From: Adiantum capillus-veneris
Taxonomy: Eukaryota; Streptophyta; Polypodiopsida; Polypodiales; Pteridaceae
Length of the DNA: 64,000 bases
Direction: 5' to 3'
NCBI GenBank assembly: GCA_014529385.2
Contig: CM043965.1
Coordinates: forward strand, 61,741,433-61,805,432
Under the pieces are notes generated by a model. The model saw only the letters and a program-made list of their open reading frames with translations. It ran no database searches and was not told the DNA's origin. Numbering within the stretch: the stretch's first letter is position 1; each line of letters begins with the position of its first letter. A program made the translations under genes and the position numbers. Positions 11,363 to 22,310 of this stretch are shown one piece after another.

Positions 11363-11890
11363 TTATCTACTTGCTACGCGAGCTACGGAGCCGCCATTGG
11401 AGAAGCGACACCGCCATTGTGTTAGCAACGGCGAGAGCTACACACAGATACCAAGAGTGCGCGCTATCGGCTTCTATGTGTGGTAAGTTCCTACGAGCTT
11501 CGGTGTGAGTTTTCTTCCAACTCGTGTGTCGGAATGGAGCGTGCAGCATATCTATAGAACCACAACGAGTAGAGCTACACATTGGTACCATCGGGGTCAA
11601 GTTTCGATCACCTGTAATTTTCGGCCTGTCTTCATACGCGTTTACCGCACGGAGTGGTTATAGGTTGATTTTGCAGTTCAAGTCTTTAGGGTGTTGTTCT
11701 TACCTAGTGTATAGAATTCCCCTTGAGTTTGAAATCGATTCAACGATTCTAGATTCTGTTTCGTATAGCATTCGTTCGTAGTACGGATTTCAGTCACTTA
11801 CGTATTTTAGAACTTAGATTTGATTTCCTTAGTAGTGATTGTCGTTAGAAGGTCGAGTAGGTGATTTGACACCCACCTAGTTGTTTCCAT
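11028..11890 (+). repeat. 3' LTR of element C (right end uncertain)
   Basis: It starts TGAGCC right after the polypurine tract. It carries a core promoter GGCTGAGGTATATAAGCCAAAG (TATA at about 11234-11241), which matches GGCTAAGATATAAAAGCCAA in the LTRs of element A. A GA array (11313-11360) sits just downstream of the predicted transcription start. A GACACCCACC segment near 11873 resembles the one preceding the putative primer-binding site of element A. No second copy is in the window, so the ends are estimates. Confidence 0.6.
11313..11360. repeat. (GA)n microsatellite inside the element C LTR
   Basis: About 24 AG repeats just after the predicted transcription start of the LTR. Confidence 0.98.
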
Positions 11891-11899
11891 GCACTTGCG

Positions 11900-12890
11900 G
11901 GTCAAGCTCCGTCCTCGTCTGACAAATTCTGTTGTTGGTTGAGTTCTCGCTATTTAGCTTCCGCTAGCGGCGTAACCGCCTTAACACAAGTGCAATCAAA
12001 GATGCCCCACTCTTTCTCTCTTGCACTCACAAAAAAAATAAAGAACACAAAAGACAATATTAAAATGACACAAAGATGAAAACATCAATGCTATGGTTGT
12101 ATCGTATCATGGATAATATGAAAGGGTTAATAGATGAGTTAATGGTGTTCAATATTTTCCAACCAAACAGCCTACAAATTGTTATTTGGAATTGTAATTC
12201 TGTGATTACCATAATATATATGTTTTGTCTAGTGATTGGGATTTGTGTGTACACATCCTCTTGGTTCGTAGTAGCAAGATAACTACACTTATGTCAAAAG
12301 AAAATTTATAGTCTATAAGGGATAGTATGATGGGATCCGTGAAAGAAGTATTTCATTGAGCCTTTTTGGCAAAAGAGAAACACTATACCTTGTTGCAAGT
12401 GTATTTTACGGATAATCCATACGCTATCACACAGAGTGGAAGCAATAGAAATTCACATCATATGGATTATTCATCTAGGATAACTCTAGTATGTAAAAAA
12501 TATAGATATGAGAGAAGTAAAGAGAAAAGAAGTTTCCCTCCCAAGCCCTATTCTTGCCCGTAGTAGGCAGTAAGGATAGTTTGGGAGAGATGTACCTATA
12601 GCGGGGAGAGATGTACCTTGTGCACTAGTATTTCTTCACAAGAAGGTTGTTGATAGAGCATTTTTGCTTGATTTCCTTCACAAGAGAAACAATTAGGACG
12701 CAAGAGAGATGGAGATAGAAGTAGAGGTAGATGTAGTAGAAGACATGCGGGTATATAGGTTAGGCTTGGAGATGAAAAACAAAAAATCTACAGAATAACA
12801 AAGATGGCAAGAGATAGAAAACTTCAACCTTGATTGACTAGAGTTGATGTCTACAAGGATGCTGTCAAGTTTCGCTAGCCTTTCTCAAAA
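11900..12890. other. Unassigned DNA between element C and element A
   Basis: No recognisable gene; only short chance ORFs. It is the left flank of element A. Its continuation before the insertion is the DNA starting at 30948. Confidence 0.6.
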
Positions 12891-12895
12891 GCAAG

Positions 12896-13753
12896 TGTTA
12901 GCAGAAGCTAACTCGGATACCATTTTTCGGAGCTCTCATTGTAAAAACATTTATTATTTTGATGAATTGGGAATATTGTAACTCCTATTTTCTAGATAAA
13001 CTTTGTAATTGATGAGTCGGGGCTACAAACTTCCAGATTGTATCAACCTGTCTTTACCTCTCTTTACTTAGAGCTCCCAAATTATTAGTTTTGACCACCA
13101 AAAACCTTGGCTAAGATATAAAAGCCAATTTTGTAAAGTTATTATTAAGTTTTGGATAATTAAATACATAGCATGAGCTAACGGTACTTACTTCTTTCCT
13201 TCTTGCACTTTCTACTCCCTTCTTGGTTGTCACATTGCAATCGCGTCGGTTGCATTGCGACCGTAGGTAAGAGCTCTACGCATTGACGTAAGCATTTCAC
13301 GATATGTTGTAGCTTTTGGCATCACTGACCCACAGCCTAATTTCATCATAAGTAGGAATTTACACTTCAAAATAAAAAACTAAGCATAGGCGGGGTATTG
13401 GAGCATCATTGCTAAGCATTTAGATGCATTCTGGATCAAAAACTACTAGGTCAAAAATCCACTATTGTTAATAATCGTGATTTTTGCACTTAACCTAAAG
13501 TGAGATTTGAGACCATAGGCATGTGTGCTTAGGTCTTATAAACATGTCCTAGAAGTTTCATTACGTTTGGATGTCATTTGTTGATGATAAAACGGATGTG
13601 ATTTGTTTGCCGATGAGCGATTGGCTTTTGGTGATTTCAGTCACTTGAGAGTAGTCTGAGTTAGATGCGAGTTGTTTGTTGTTTTCCAAGAGATTGACAA
13701 CCTCTTGTAGCCTCTATGTACTAGTGAAGTCAGATTCGTTCCACGGATTGACA
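12896..13753 (+). repeat. 5' LTR of element A
   Basis: This 858-bp repeat begins TGTTAGCAG and ends TTGACA, matching 30100-30942 throughout with scattered substitutions and small indels. The promoter-like TATAAAAG is at about 13117-13124, within GGCTAAGATATAAAAGCC. It is preceded by GCAAG, the left half of the target duplication. Confidence 0.92.
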
Positions 13754-15059
13754 ATTTATTCATGGTTCTCGCTACATCTGCAATAAGATAGGAGTGAGGT
13801 TAGACACCCGTCCCACATTTGGCACCGTTGCCAGGGATCGATGAGACCTAAACTAGGAAAAAACACAAGCATCTTGTGAAGTTATCCTTTAACTTTCTCT
13901 ATGATCTCCTAGAGTAGAAACTTTCTTTTTAAAACCACATAGCTTAAGATTGTTTTCTTTTGTTATGTAGAGGTAGCTTGGAATTAATCGTACTTTGCTG
14001 AGTACCTTTAGGATTGTAGAATTAGATTAGTATTTGAGAATGATTGATGGATGAGACAAGTCTTAAGATCAAGGCTCATAAAACCATAAAAAACAAGAAA
14101 ACGAGTGTTTGTGTACACTTTCCACAACCCCATTACAGTAGAAATTAGGAGTAGGGTAAGGAGAATCTAAGGTGGGTTTCAGAACATTGCTCTCTTCGAA
14201 AGAATCAATTGTGATTTGTTATGTGAAGTTGCAAAATTTCAAGACTAGGGGTAGAAATAGCACGAAAAGACTGCCAACCACTCAATCCGACGGGAGAGTA
14301 TGCTTAAAAGTTGTATGAGCCAGTGGGTAAGCTCAAAGACACATTGAGGTAAAAATTTGAAGAGTTTGCAAAAACTCAAATTATTTACTTTTTCTTGACA
14401 TTTTAGGCCAAATTAATTTTTGACTTGACTCGGAGGCTTAAAATAGCTCATGAAAAGACTGTCCAGTGAAAAAGTTCAAAAAGGTGTTCATTTTTAGGCC
14501 TAAAGTAAATAATCGCGATTGACCAAGATTGAGACCAGAGACTCTATGACCAAGCTGCTCAAATTGACCAAGATTGAGACCAGAGACTCTATGACCAAGC
14601 TGCTCAAATTGACCAAGATTGAGACCAGAGACTCTATGCATGTGTACAGACAACTTTTGTAAAGGACCATAGAATCTGGATCACAAAATTGACCAAAAAC
14701 TGGGTAAAAACTAAACTCTGTACTGACTTTCAGGAACTTGAGTGTAAATTGGAGTAAATTTCGTTCGTTGTAGATTAGTCCTTTGATTTTTTGCAAAAGT
14801 AGAATCTGAAAGTCTCAATTGCTGACTCACATAACTTGATTTGAAGTTATACACATAGACTAGTCACAATAGCTAGCAAAAAGTGTACAATCTTTGTTGT
14901 GAAAGACTAGCTAACTTGATCAAAATTGATACAGGAATCAGGTTGCAGATAAGGAACTTACAGCTTGACAGAATTTGCAATCAAGTCAAGTGGCAAAAAT
15001 TGACAACAAATCAATCCAACGGTAAGTACTCTATCCAGGTCTTCACAAGTCTTTATGAA
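13754..15059 (+). promoter_or_regulatory. Element A leader with putative tRNA-Asp-type primer-binding site
   Basis: At about 13817-13837 the sequence TTTGGCACCGTTGCCAGGGA closely matches the tRNA-Asp primer-binding site known from plant Athila/Tat elements (TGGCGCCGTTGCCGGGGA). It lies about 65 bp after the LTR end rather than next to it, which is unusual. A TGGTTCTCGC motif 10 bp after the LTR is an alternative site, though I cannot match it to a tRNA. The rest of the leader is non-coding and contains the 45-bp tandem repeat at 14518-14638. Confidence 0.5.
14518..14638. repeat. 45-bp tandem repeat, 2.7 copies
   Basis: Units start at 14518, 14563 and 14608 with ATTGACCAAGATTGAGACCA. The first two are identical over 45 bp and the third stops after 31 bp. 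The array is in the untranslated leader of element A. Confidence 0.95.
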
Positions 15060-16440
15060 CCTTAATCTGGTTGTATACTAGGAAACCAAGGCATATTTGG
15101 AGAAACCTCCAGTAGAGTATCCACCGAAGAGAGTGTTAATCAAGGTGAGCATGTGGACACATTCCTTGAACAAGTCTCAGATACTTTCTCAGAATCAACA
15201 TCTGAAATGTCTTCCTATTCGACTCACTCAGAAACCGGAACGACAGTGTGCTATAAGCATATACTCTCTTTTTATAAGACTAATCGCCATGGATTTTAGG
15301 TTTACCTGGATCCTAACGAAGAGTATGCTATTCGCATTGATGACCATGGTATTGAGTTTGAAGAGGAAATAAGGACAAACAAACAAGAAAAAATGTACAT
15401 GGATAGAATCGGAACTCATTATTTACAAGTTGAAAATTTTGACGTGATAGACAAATGTGGGTTAGAGGTAAACACCATAATGCCAGATATGGTAGCACAA
15501 GAAGGAACACCAACTTTAGAATTTGAGGGATATGATCAAGTTGATTTGAAGCCTTTGAAACAGCTTAGTACGGATAATCTTAGGATTTGAGTATATTGTT
15601 GGGAGGATAGAAATGTAAAAGATCTCCTATGGACTTTGCATGCCAAATCGGGACAACTAACACCCATGAAGATCATTTATATCTTCAAAATCAAACATAA
15701 GGGTTCAGCAGATCTACGAACCTATCTGTTTAGGGATTGTTATAAAAACAACTTTGTTATGATGACTCCTGAGAAGGTGGAACAAACCAAATATCAAGGG
15801 TACTCCATAAGGGATTGGATATTGGGCCAAGGACCAGAAACTATTCCAAGAGATTACCTTTGTGAGAGATCTTTTGAGAGTAATGTTAAGAAACTAGAAA
15901 CCACCTCATCACGAAGAAAACTGAGTGACACTAAAGCCAGTCCAGGGCTACATGAGTCACTCTTTCCAACAGACTGGTTTGAAGGACTCGGAACAGGACC
16001 AACTGCCAGGAGACCGGGAGTTGAACCAAATAGACATATCAGACTAGCTAATTTTCAAAAATGGGTCAGAAAATACAGTGGATCTAAGGATCCATAGGAC
16101 CACTTAGCAAGCTTTAAGCAAGTGCTAAGAGAAGAACGCATATTCGATTTCCATACTCAAATCGAGGGGTTTGGAATGACATTAGAAGGAAAAGCATTGA
16201 CATGGTTCCAAAACATTCCACCAAGGTTAATCATGGACTTGAATACATTAGCTCAAGAATTTGTAGCTGCTTGTTCCAAAACGGGGATCAAACACAATAC
16301 GGTAGCTCAAATCTACAACTTTAAATGGAAACAAGGTGAGTCTGTTAGGGATTGTAAAAGAAGTAGAAACAAAAGGTATGAGATGAGAAAACAGAAACAA
16401 AGGAATGAAATCGAGGAGAAATCAAAGAAGCTATTCTAGA
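15060..16440 (+). pseudogene. gag of element A
   Basis: A frame broken by several stops (TAG before 15300, TGA at 15588, TAG at 16095) encodes a gag-like polyprotein. The N-terminal part is acidic (EESVNQGEHVDTFLEQ, then VYLDPNEEYAIRIDDHGIEF). The capsid core follows: FQKWVRKYSGSKDP, SFKQVLREERIFDFHTQIEG, FGMTLEGKALTWFQNIP, the retrotrans_gag signature. The same segments recur in element B (minus strand, 61783-59960). Gag forms the particle that packages the RNA. No zinc knuckle is visible here, unlike in B. Confidence 0.8.
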
Positions 16441-18205
16441 AAAAGGTGAAAGAAAGTGGAAGCGAAATCAAGGAAACCACTGTGAAATCTGGAGGATCAA
16501 TTTTGGTTGAAATTTTTTTGAGCCTATTAATGCAGCCTTGGAAGCTTACCAAACAGGACTTAAACCAGGCCAAAACATGGAAAACAAATGGAAAAACTAT
16601 CCTTCTCCAGACATGGAAGCAGCTAAGCTTGAAGCTTATCAAAATTTGATAAGAATCACACAAAATATGTTGGAAAAACAAAAAACCCAAGCTCGAGAGT
16701 ATGGCAAAACCTAAGGAGCTAGTGGTAAGAGCCAATAAAGAAAAATCGAAAGTGGTGGTAGAACCCCACCTCAAAACAAAAGAGCCTGAGCTTATAGTGC
16801 CCGACAACGAAGATGCCTTGGATGGAATTCCATTCGTAGAAAAAGACTGGCCATGACACTTATGGGAAAAAGTTAGAGAGATTAATGATGGGAGCCTAAC
16901 TCTAAAGTCAGCTCCTATAGAGGAAGTTTGGTTAGACAACCTACCTCCTGATATGGACATGTATGTACAATCCTTGTATGGGGATTGCGGATTTGAAGCT
17001 TCAGGAATGTCTAAACCATTGACCTTGAAAACACTACCCTCTTACTTGGGAGATAACGAAGATGAATCCATAGTGTGAAAAACCACTCAAGTAAAAAGAG
17101 CAGAACAGACCCTAGAAGTAGACAACATTCATTCAATCATGTCTACCCCATCCAATGCACTCTTACTTTAGGAGAACTGTTGAAAATTAAGCCATATTTA
17201 TGGAATGATCTATAGAAAACTTTTGAGAAGGTGGGAATAACAGGGCTAATCATTAAAAATTTGGGAAACTTGAAACACGAAATGGATAGCAAAGAGATTA
17301 GATATGTTCCAATGAACAAAGTTGGAGAATACTACGAAGAGGTGGAAGGAAACACAACCCTTCCAGTGAGATATAATGACATAGAAACCATGGAAATACT
17401 GGATAGTGGGGCAGGCATAGCCATAGCCACGAAAGCAGTATGGGAATCCTGGGGACAACCAGCCATTAGACAAACTCGAATGAAATTGCAATTGGCTGAT
17501 GGACACATCAAAAGACCCGAGTAGAAATGCTTGAAAAAGTGATAGTTAATTCCTATGGGATTGAATATCAACACACTTTTTCCATAGTAAACTTTGGAAA
17601 GAAACTCAATTACGAAATCATATTGGGAAGACCTTTCATGCGACAAGTACAACTCATCCAAGATTGGGGAAACAATTATTTGTACTTGAAGCAAGTGGGA
17701 TCAATAACAAGGGTTAATTTAAAAGATCACACTTATAGAGATGTCATGAAAATGCCCATACAAGAATTTGATTCAGTCTCTTTGGCTAAAACTAAGCTTC
17801 CATCTTGGTTGAACAAAGACACTCCTATTTGGATGTGCGGAGCCTCAAAGAACGGGAGCTTATAACGAGAAGAATGTATCTTAGAAAGGGATTGCATAGA
17901 TGAAGACTATGTACCTGAACCCTTTCCAGGGCATTTGTTTGAGCCATTTGAGTGGACTCAAATTTTAGCAACAATGGATGTATGTGTAAACACGTCTATA
18001 CCTACTTAATTTTGCAATGAGGATGGCTATGACATAATTCCCATACAAATGATCTCAACCCTTCACATTGAAGACAAAATTCACGAATCCAAGGACTTGA
18101 TGAAAGCTCAACAAGTCTTTTCACACCTCTACTATGATGCAATAGATGAGTTAAGAACACTCAGCTACCTCAGATGATTCAGGGTCGAAAAAAGAACATG
18201 TGAGA
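16441..18205 (+). pseudogene. gag-protease linker and protease 1 of element A
   Basis: The linker reads as interrupted pieces (PSYLGDNEDESIV, TLGELLKIKPYLWNDL). The retropepsin-like protease follows: the active-site DSGAG at 17402-17416, LADGHIK, and the flap/second-strand segment YEIILGRPFMRQ near 17610. A frame change at about 17524 separates the two halves. The tail (FPGHLFEPFEWTQILATM; FCNEDGYDIIP) also matches element B at 58300-58150. This aspartic protease would cleave the Gag-Pol polyprotein. The reading is then broken by a MITE at 18212. Confidence 0.78.
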
Positions 18206-18211
18206 GCTAAG

Positions 18212-18677
18212 CATTAGGAAGAGAATGGGATCTAGGAGGGCCTCTTTATTTGACAGTTTAAGGAAGTCAAAGCTCTAGTATTAAGAAAGCAATCAAAGGA
18301 TAGCTTTTGAATTTAAACAGGAAAAATGGCTAGTTTATTTGAATTCAAATTTTGTCCCCAAAATGAAATTTAAAATCTAGCGCACAAAACCATATCATGT
18401 AACATATCTATGGAAAGAGCTCGGCGTGTAGATTACAAATCTACGATCTCCGCTCAAATCGAAGATTGTATGTAGGAGTTATGGAAGGCCAAAAATCATA
18501 AAGTTGTCCACCCCCTTTTTGGGAGGAATAAGTGCACCCTTTGACCACTCTTACACCTCTCTTACACACCCACCATTCTTGCACACATGTCATGCACCTA
18601 TTTGTCCGAATGTTAATCACCTCCATAATCTCATGGAAAATAAAGAGGCCCTCCTAGAAACCATCCTCTTCCTAATG
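18212..18677. mobile_element. MITE-like inverted-repeat element, copy 1
   Basis: This 466-bp element starts CATTAGGAAGAGAATGGGAT and ends with a near-exact inverted copy (ATCCTCTTCCTAATG). The terminal repeats run about 40 bp, into AGGAGGGCCTCTTTATT. It has no coding capacity. Two further copies (42173-42619 and 53633-54085) are in the opposite orientation. It interrupts the protease-RT linker of element A. I see no clear target-site duplication. Confidence 0.85.
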
Positions 18678-18684
18678 GCTACTC

Positions 18685-19960
18685 ATGAAAGGAGGGAAGG
18701 AAAAGTTTTTTGACTTTCCTAACCAGAAACCGAGAAGACAAAAATGGTATAGACGAAAAAGAGACACTAGAAATTTGAAAGCTAGACCTATGCCATCAGT
18801 CTCCAGTAGAGCACAGTTCCTGATGCAGATAGATGCATATGATTGTGTCAAGGACAAAACCACTGGTAGATATCTTTCAAATGAAAATCTAGAAATTTCA
18901 AAAACAATGAGAAAAACGAGAAAGGAAACTCAAGAAAAACCTAAAAACCAGGACAAGGGTTCAACCATGACACGAGTTGAACGAAAAAATAAATATCATG
19001 AGTTGAAAAAAACTCTAAAGGAGATATATACAACAAAAATTGAAACCACTGAAGAGGATGGTAAAGATGTAATGAGTGTTCCATCCCATTACAAGAAATA
19101 TACTCTCCAAGACCAAAAAATCATAGCCGAACAACCTGTCAGGGAACTACGAAAACAGGGTGAGTCCTACGAGGAACATGAAAACCCAAAAAAGATAGAT
19201 CTGGCCAAACCAGGAGAAGAGCCTAGACCATCCTACATTGTAAATTACCTAACGAAAGAAGAAGAAGAGCTTTTATTAATCTTACTAAAATAATACCAAG
19301 ATATCTTTGCTTGGTCTTATAAGGATCTCAAGGGTGTTGATCCAGAAATCTGTCAACATACCATACCCATGAGAGATGATGTGAAACCAAGTAGACAAAG
19401 GCCATACACATATAATGAAACATTTGCCAAGAAGATCAAAGAAGAGATTGAAAAGCTAAAGGAAGCCTAATTCATTTATAAAATTGAACACACAGATTGG
19501 GTGTCTCCAATTGTGGTAGTATCCAAGAAGAATGGAAAATTACGAGTGTGTGTCAATCTCAAGAAAGTAAATGCAGTTACCATTAGAGACAACTTCCCTC
19601 TTCCAATCACTGAGCATGTTTTAGAAAGAGTTGCAGAAAAAGAAGCTTATAGCCTTTTAGAAGGCGTTTCGGGATACAATCAACTTTTGGTTGATCCTAA
19701 AGTACCAGCATAAAATTGCCTTTGCAACTGAATGGGGTATTTTTTCCTATCAGGTTATGCCTTTTGGATTAACTAATGCTCCTTCCACCTTTCAAAGATT
19801 GATGAGCTATGCTTTTAAAGAATATCTTCGGAATTTCTTGGAAGTATATATGGACTTTATAGGATTTGTTTAAATCCGGAAAAGTGCACATTCATGGGTA
19901 GACAAGGAAAAATTCTTGGACATATAGTGTCTAAAAATGGCATAGCTACTGATGGATAAA
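18685..19960 (+). pseudogene. Reverse transcriptase of element A
   Basis: A Lys/Glu-rich connector (18685-19290) ends EEPRPSYIVNYLTKEEEELL. RT motifs follow: WVSPIVVVSKKNGKLRVCVN, NFPLPITEHVLERVAEKEAY, then MPFGLTNAPSTFQRLMS. The catalytic YxDD box is damaged: YMD is followed by a shifted, apparently deleted stretch before NPEKCTFMG and KILGHIVSKNG. There is a stop near 19468 and a frame change near 19700. The enzyme would copy element RNA to DNA. The domain order places it upstream of RNase H and integrase, as in Ty3/gypsy elements. Confidence 0.88.
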
Positions 19961-20027
19961 ATTCATGTTATTGCTGATTTTCCTAGACTGACAACAGTCA
20001 AGGGGGTTCAAGCCTTCATGAGACATT

Positions 20028-20585
20028 ATGGATATTACAGACAGTTCATTTTACATGTACTCTATAATTGCAAAATCCATGTACAGTTTGATCACACACT
20101 TTGAATGGACTGATGAGTGTGAAGAATCCTTCATGAAGCTTAAGCAAGCTCTCACCTCAGCTCCAATATTGAAAGCATCAGATTGGAATAAGATATTCCA
20201 CATACATGTAGATGCTTCCAATTTTGCTGTCAAATGTATACTAGCCCAACTAGGAGACAAGAAAATGGATTTTCCTATTTCTTATACTAGCCGAAAGTTG
20301 AACATGGCAGAAAAGAATTATACCACCACCGAAAGGAAAGGACTAGGAATGATCTATGCTGTGAAAAAGTATAGATATTACCTATTAGCTAACAAATTTG
20401 TGTTCTTCATGGACCACCAAACCTTATTGTGCTTGGTCAACAAGCCATGTAACACAGGAAGAATAGTGAGATGGTTCATCATTCTTCTGGAATTCAATTT
20501 CACTGTAGTTGTAAAAAGGGCACCACTCATCAAAGAGAAAATCATTTATCAAGGATTGTTTCATGAGAACCACCTAAAGCAGTAG
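20028..20585 (+). pseudogene. RNase H of element A
   Basis: An open stretch of 185 codons has the gypsy RNase H pattern: HIHVDASNFAVKCILAQ, SYTSRKLNMAEKNYTTTERK, GLGMIYAVKKYRYYL, FFMDHQTLLCLVNKP and RIVRWFIILLEFNF. It removes the RNA strand during reverse transcription. It directly follows the RT finger/thumb remnant FPRLTTVKGVQAFMRHYGYY in a different frame. Confidence 0.88.
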
Positions 20586-20649
20586 ATGATGATCTACCAG
20601 ATGCATAGATCTGTTCTCCATGGAAATGATACCTTGATGGTCGAAAAAC

Positions 20650-21340
20650 ATGGTATCATTGATGACCATAGCTCAAGTGGATTCGCAAATACCACTTCCT
20701 ATTACAATTGGATTAATTGAGCAATCATCTGTGTATCAATTACTAGCTGGAAGGCTATACAAAAGAAATCAACATGGAAGATTGCTTTTATGCATTAATC
20801 CTGAGGAGAAAACTCAATATCAAAGTCAAGCACATATTACCATAGTAGGAATTCACTTTGAGGAAGATCAAACTATGCGACGGATCTTGAGACTTTGAGT
20901 ATTTTGGCCAACTATGAGGAGTGATTCTCATTCTTTTGTAAAAGATTGCCCTCAATGTCAAAAACAAACACCCATACCTGACGTAACATTGTTCTAAATG
21001 TTGCATGTTCCTAAGTGGAGTAACTATCTAGTTACTTACTTATCAAGCCAAACATTTCCTGAGGATATGAGTAAACGCCATCAAAGAGAAATTGAAACTG
21101 AAGCAAGAGACTATGCTCTTATTGGGAACCAATTGTAACAGAGAGGTAAAGATCAACATCTATGTCTTTGTGCAAATGAATATGAATATGTTCCAATTAT
21201 AGAATAAGCACATGCTGGATTAGCTAGAGGTCACTTTTCTAGTGAGACCACCGCTAGAGCAATCTTAATGACAGGCATATGGTGGCCAACACTTTCTGCA
21301 GATGCCGAAGAATATGTTTGAAGGTGTGATGCTTGTCAAC
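20650..21340 (+). pseudogene. Tandem pair of integrase HHCC zinc modules (element A)
   Basis: Two homologous modules lie in the same frame 126 codons apart. Module 1 (His at 20833 to Cys at 20958) reads AHITIVGIHF to VFWPTMRSDSHSFVKDCPQC. Module 2 (21211-21336) reads AHAGLARGHF to GIWWPTLSADAEEYVxRCDAC. Both have HX6HX30CX2C spacing and both are preceded by a matching LYxR lead-in (GRLYKRNQHG; NQLxQRGKDQ). Normal gypsy integrases have one such module at the N-terminus. Module 2 is followed by the usual integrase core; module 1 is the extra one. Internal stops are TGA at 20896-20898, a TAG and TAA before and at 21205, and TGA at 21319. Element B has the same pair. Confidence 0.82.
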
Positions 21341-22310
21341 GAGCAAAAATGCCAACCCGTGTAGATAGCATGCCCTTAAGACCAATGATGGAGGCTAGAG
21401 CTTTTGCAAAATGGGGTATAGATTTTGTTGTGCCAATGCAGCCACCTGCTTATAGAACCCAAGCTCAATATATCATTGTAGCTACGGACTATTTGACCAA
21501 GTGAGCCGAGGCTACAGCAACTCAAAAGAATGATGCCAGAACCATCGCCGCATTCTTATATGAGTATGTGTTCACAAGATATGGACTGCCAATAGAAATA
21601 GTCAGTGATAGGGGAACTCATTTCCTCAATGAGGTAATTGACTTAATGAATTTATGGTCATCTATAACAAATCAACTCCCTATCACTCACAAGCATTTGG
21701 ACAAGATGAGCATACGAATAAAATTTTTAGCTCGATATTGACTAAAGTGGTTAGTTTAGGAAGGACAGATTGGGAAATGAATCTCCATGCAGCTCTTTGG
21801 GCTTATCGAGTTTCATTCAAAACAACTTTAAACGCTACATCCTTTAACCTTGTTTATGGTCTTGATGCCATACTGCCAATAGAATTTCTATTGCCGACAC
21901 TAAGGGTAGCTAAGGATCTTGAGTGGACTGGACATAGATTATCAGAGAGACTTGAAGATTTAGAAAAACTTGATGAGCCAAGGCTAGCTACTGTAGCTCA
22001 CATCTATGCACGAAAGCAGAAACAAAAATAGTTTTTTGATTCCCATCTAATTACAAAAATCTTCAAAAAAAGGGAACATAGTTTTAGTCTATTCCTTTAA
22101 GCAACACATTCCCAAGTTTAAGAAAAAGGGAAACGGACAGTTTATCATTGAAGATGTATCTCCAAGTGGAGCAATTAAGTTGTCCACCCTAGATGGTGAG
22201 CCAATGGCTAATTGGATTAGTAGATTTTGTTTAAAGAAGTACAATTTGCCACTAACCAATGAATTGTTGGAAAGGATGCATGCAACTAAGAAAAGAAAGA
22301 TAAAACAATA
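21340..22310 (+). pseudogene. Integrase core and C-terminal domain of element A
   Basis: The RNase H-fold core shows the first acidic residue in FAKWGIDFVVPM, the second in IVSDRGTHFLNE, and the Glu in GQDEHTNKIFSSILTK, the DDE arrangement. The frame changes near 21650 and TGG has become TGA in YLTKxAEA. The C-terminal domain follows (NIVLVYSFKQHIPKFKKKG, then IIEDVSPSGAIKLSTLDGE), like the GPF/Y-type module of gypsy integrases. No chromodomain is evident. Integrase inserts the DNA copy into the genome. Confidence 0.85.

Larger units (their letters stand above)
7044..11900 (+). mobile_element. 3' part of LTR retrotransposon C, interrupted by the CACTA element
   Basis: The segment holds a palindrome-bearing leader, ORF-X (7700-10975), a polypurine tract (11010-11024) and an LTR with a promoter-like TATATAAG box. 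ORF-X is homologous to the protein at 26538-30100 inside complete element A, so C is the 3' end of a related element. Its gag-pol half is not in the window and is expected left of the CACTA insertion or lost. The right boundary is approximate. Confidence 0.7.
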
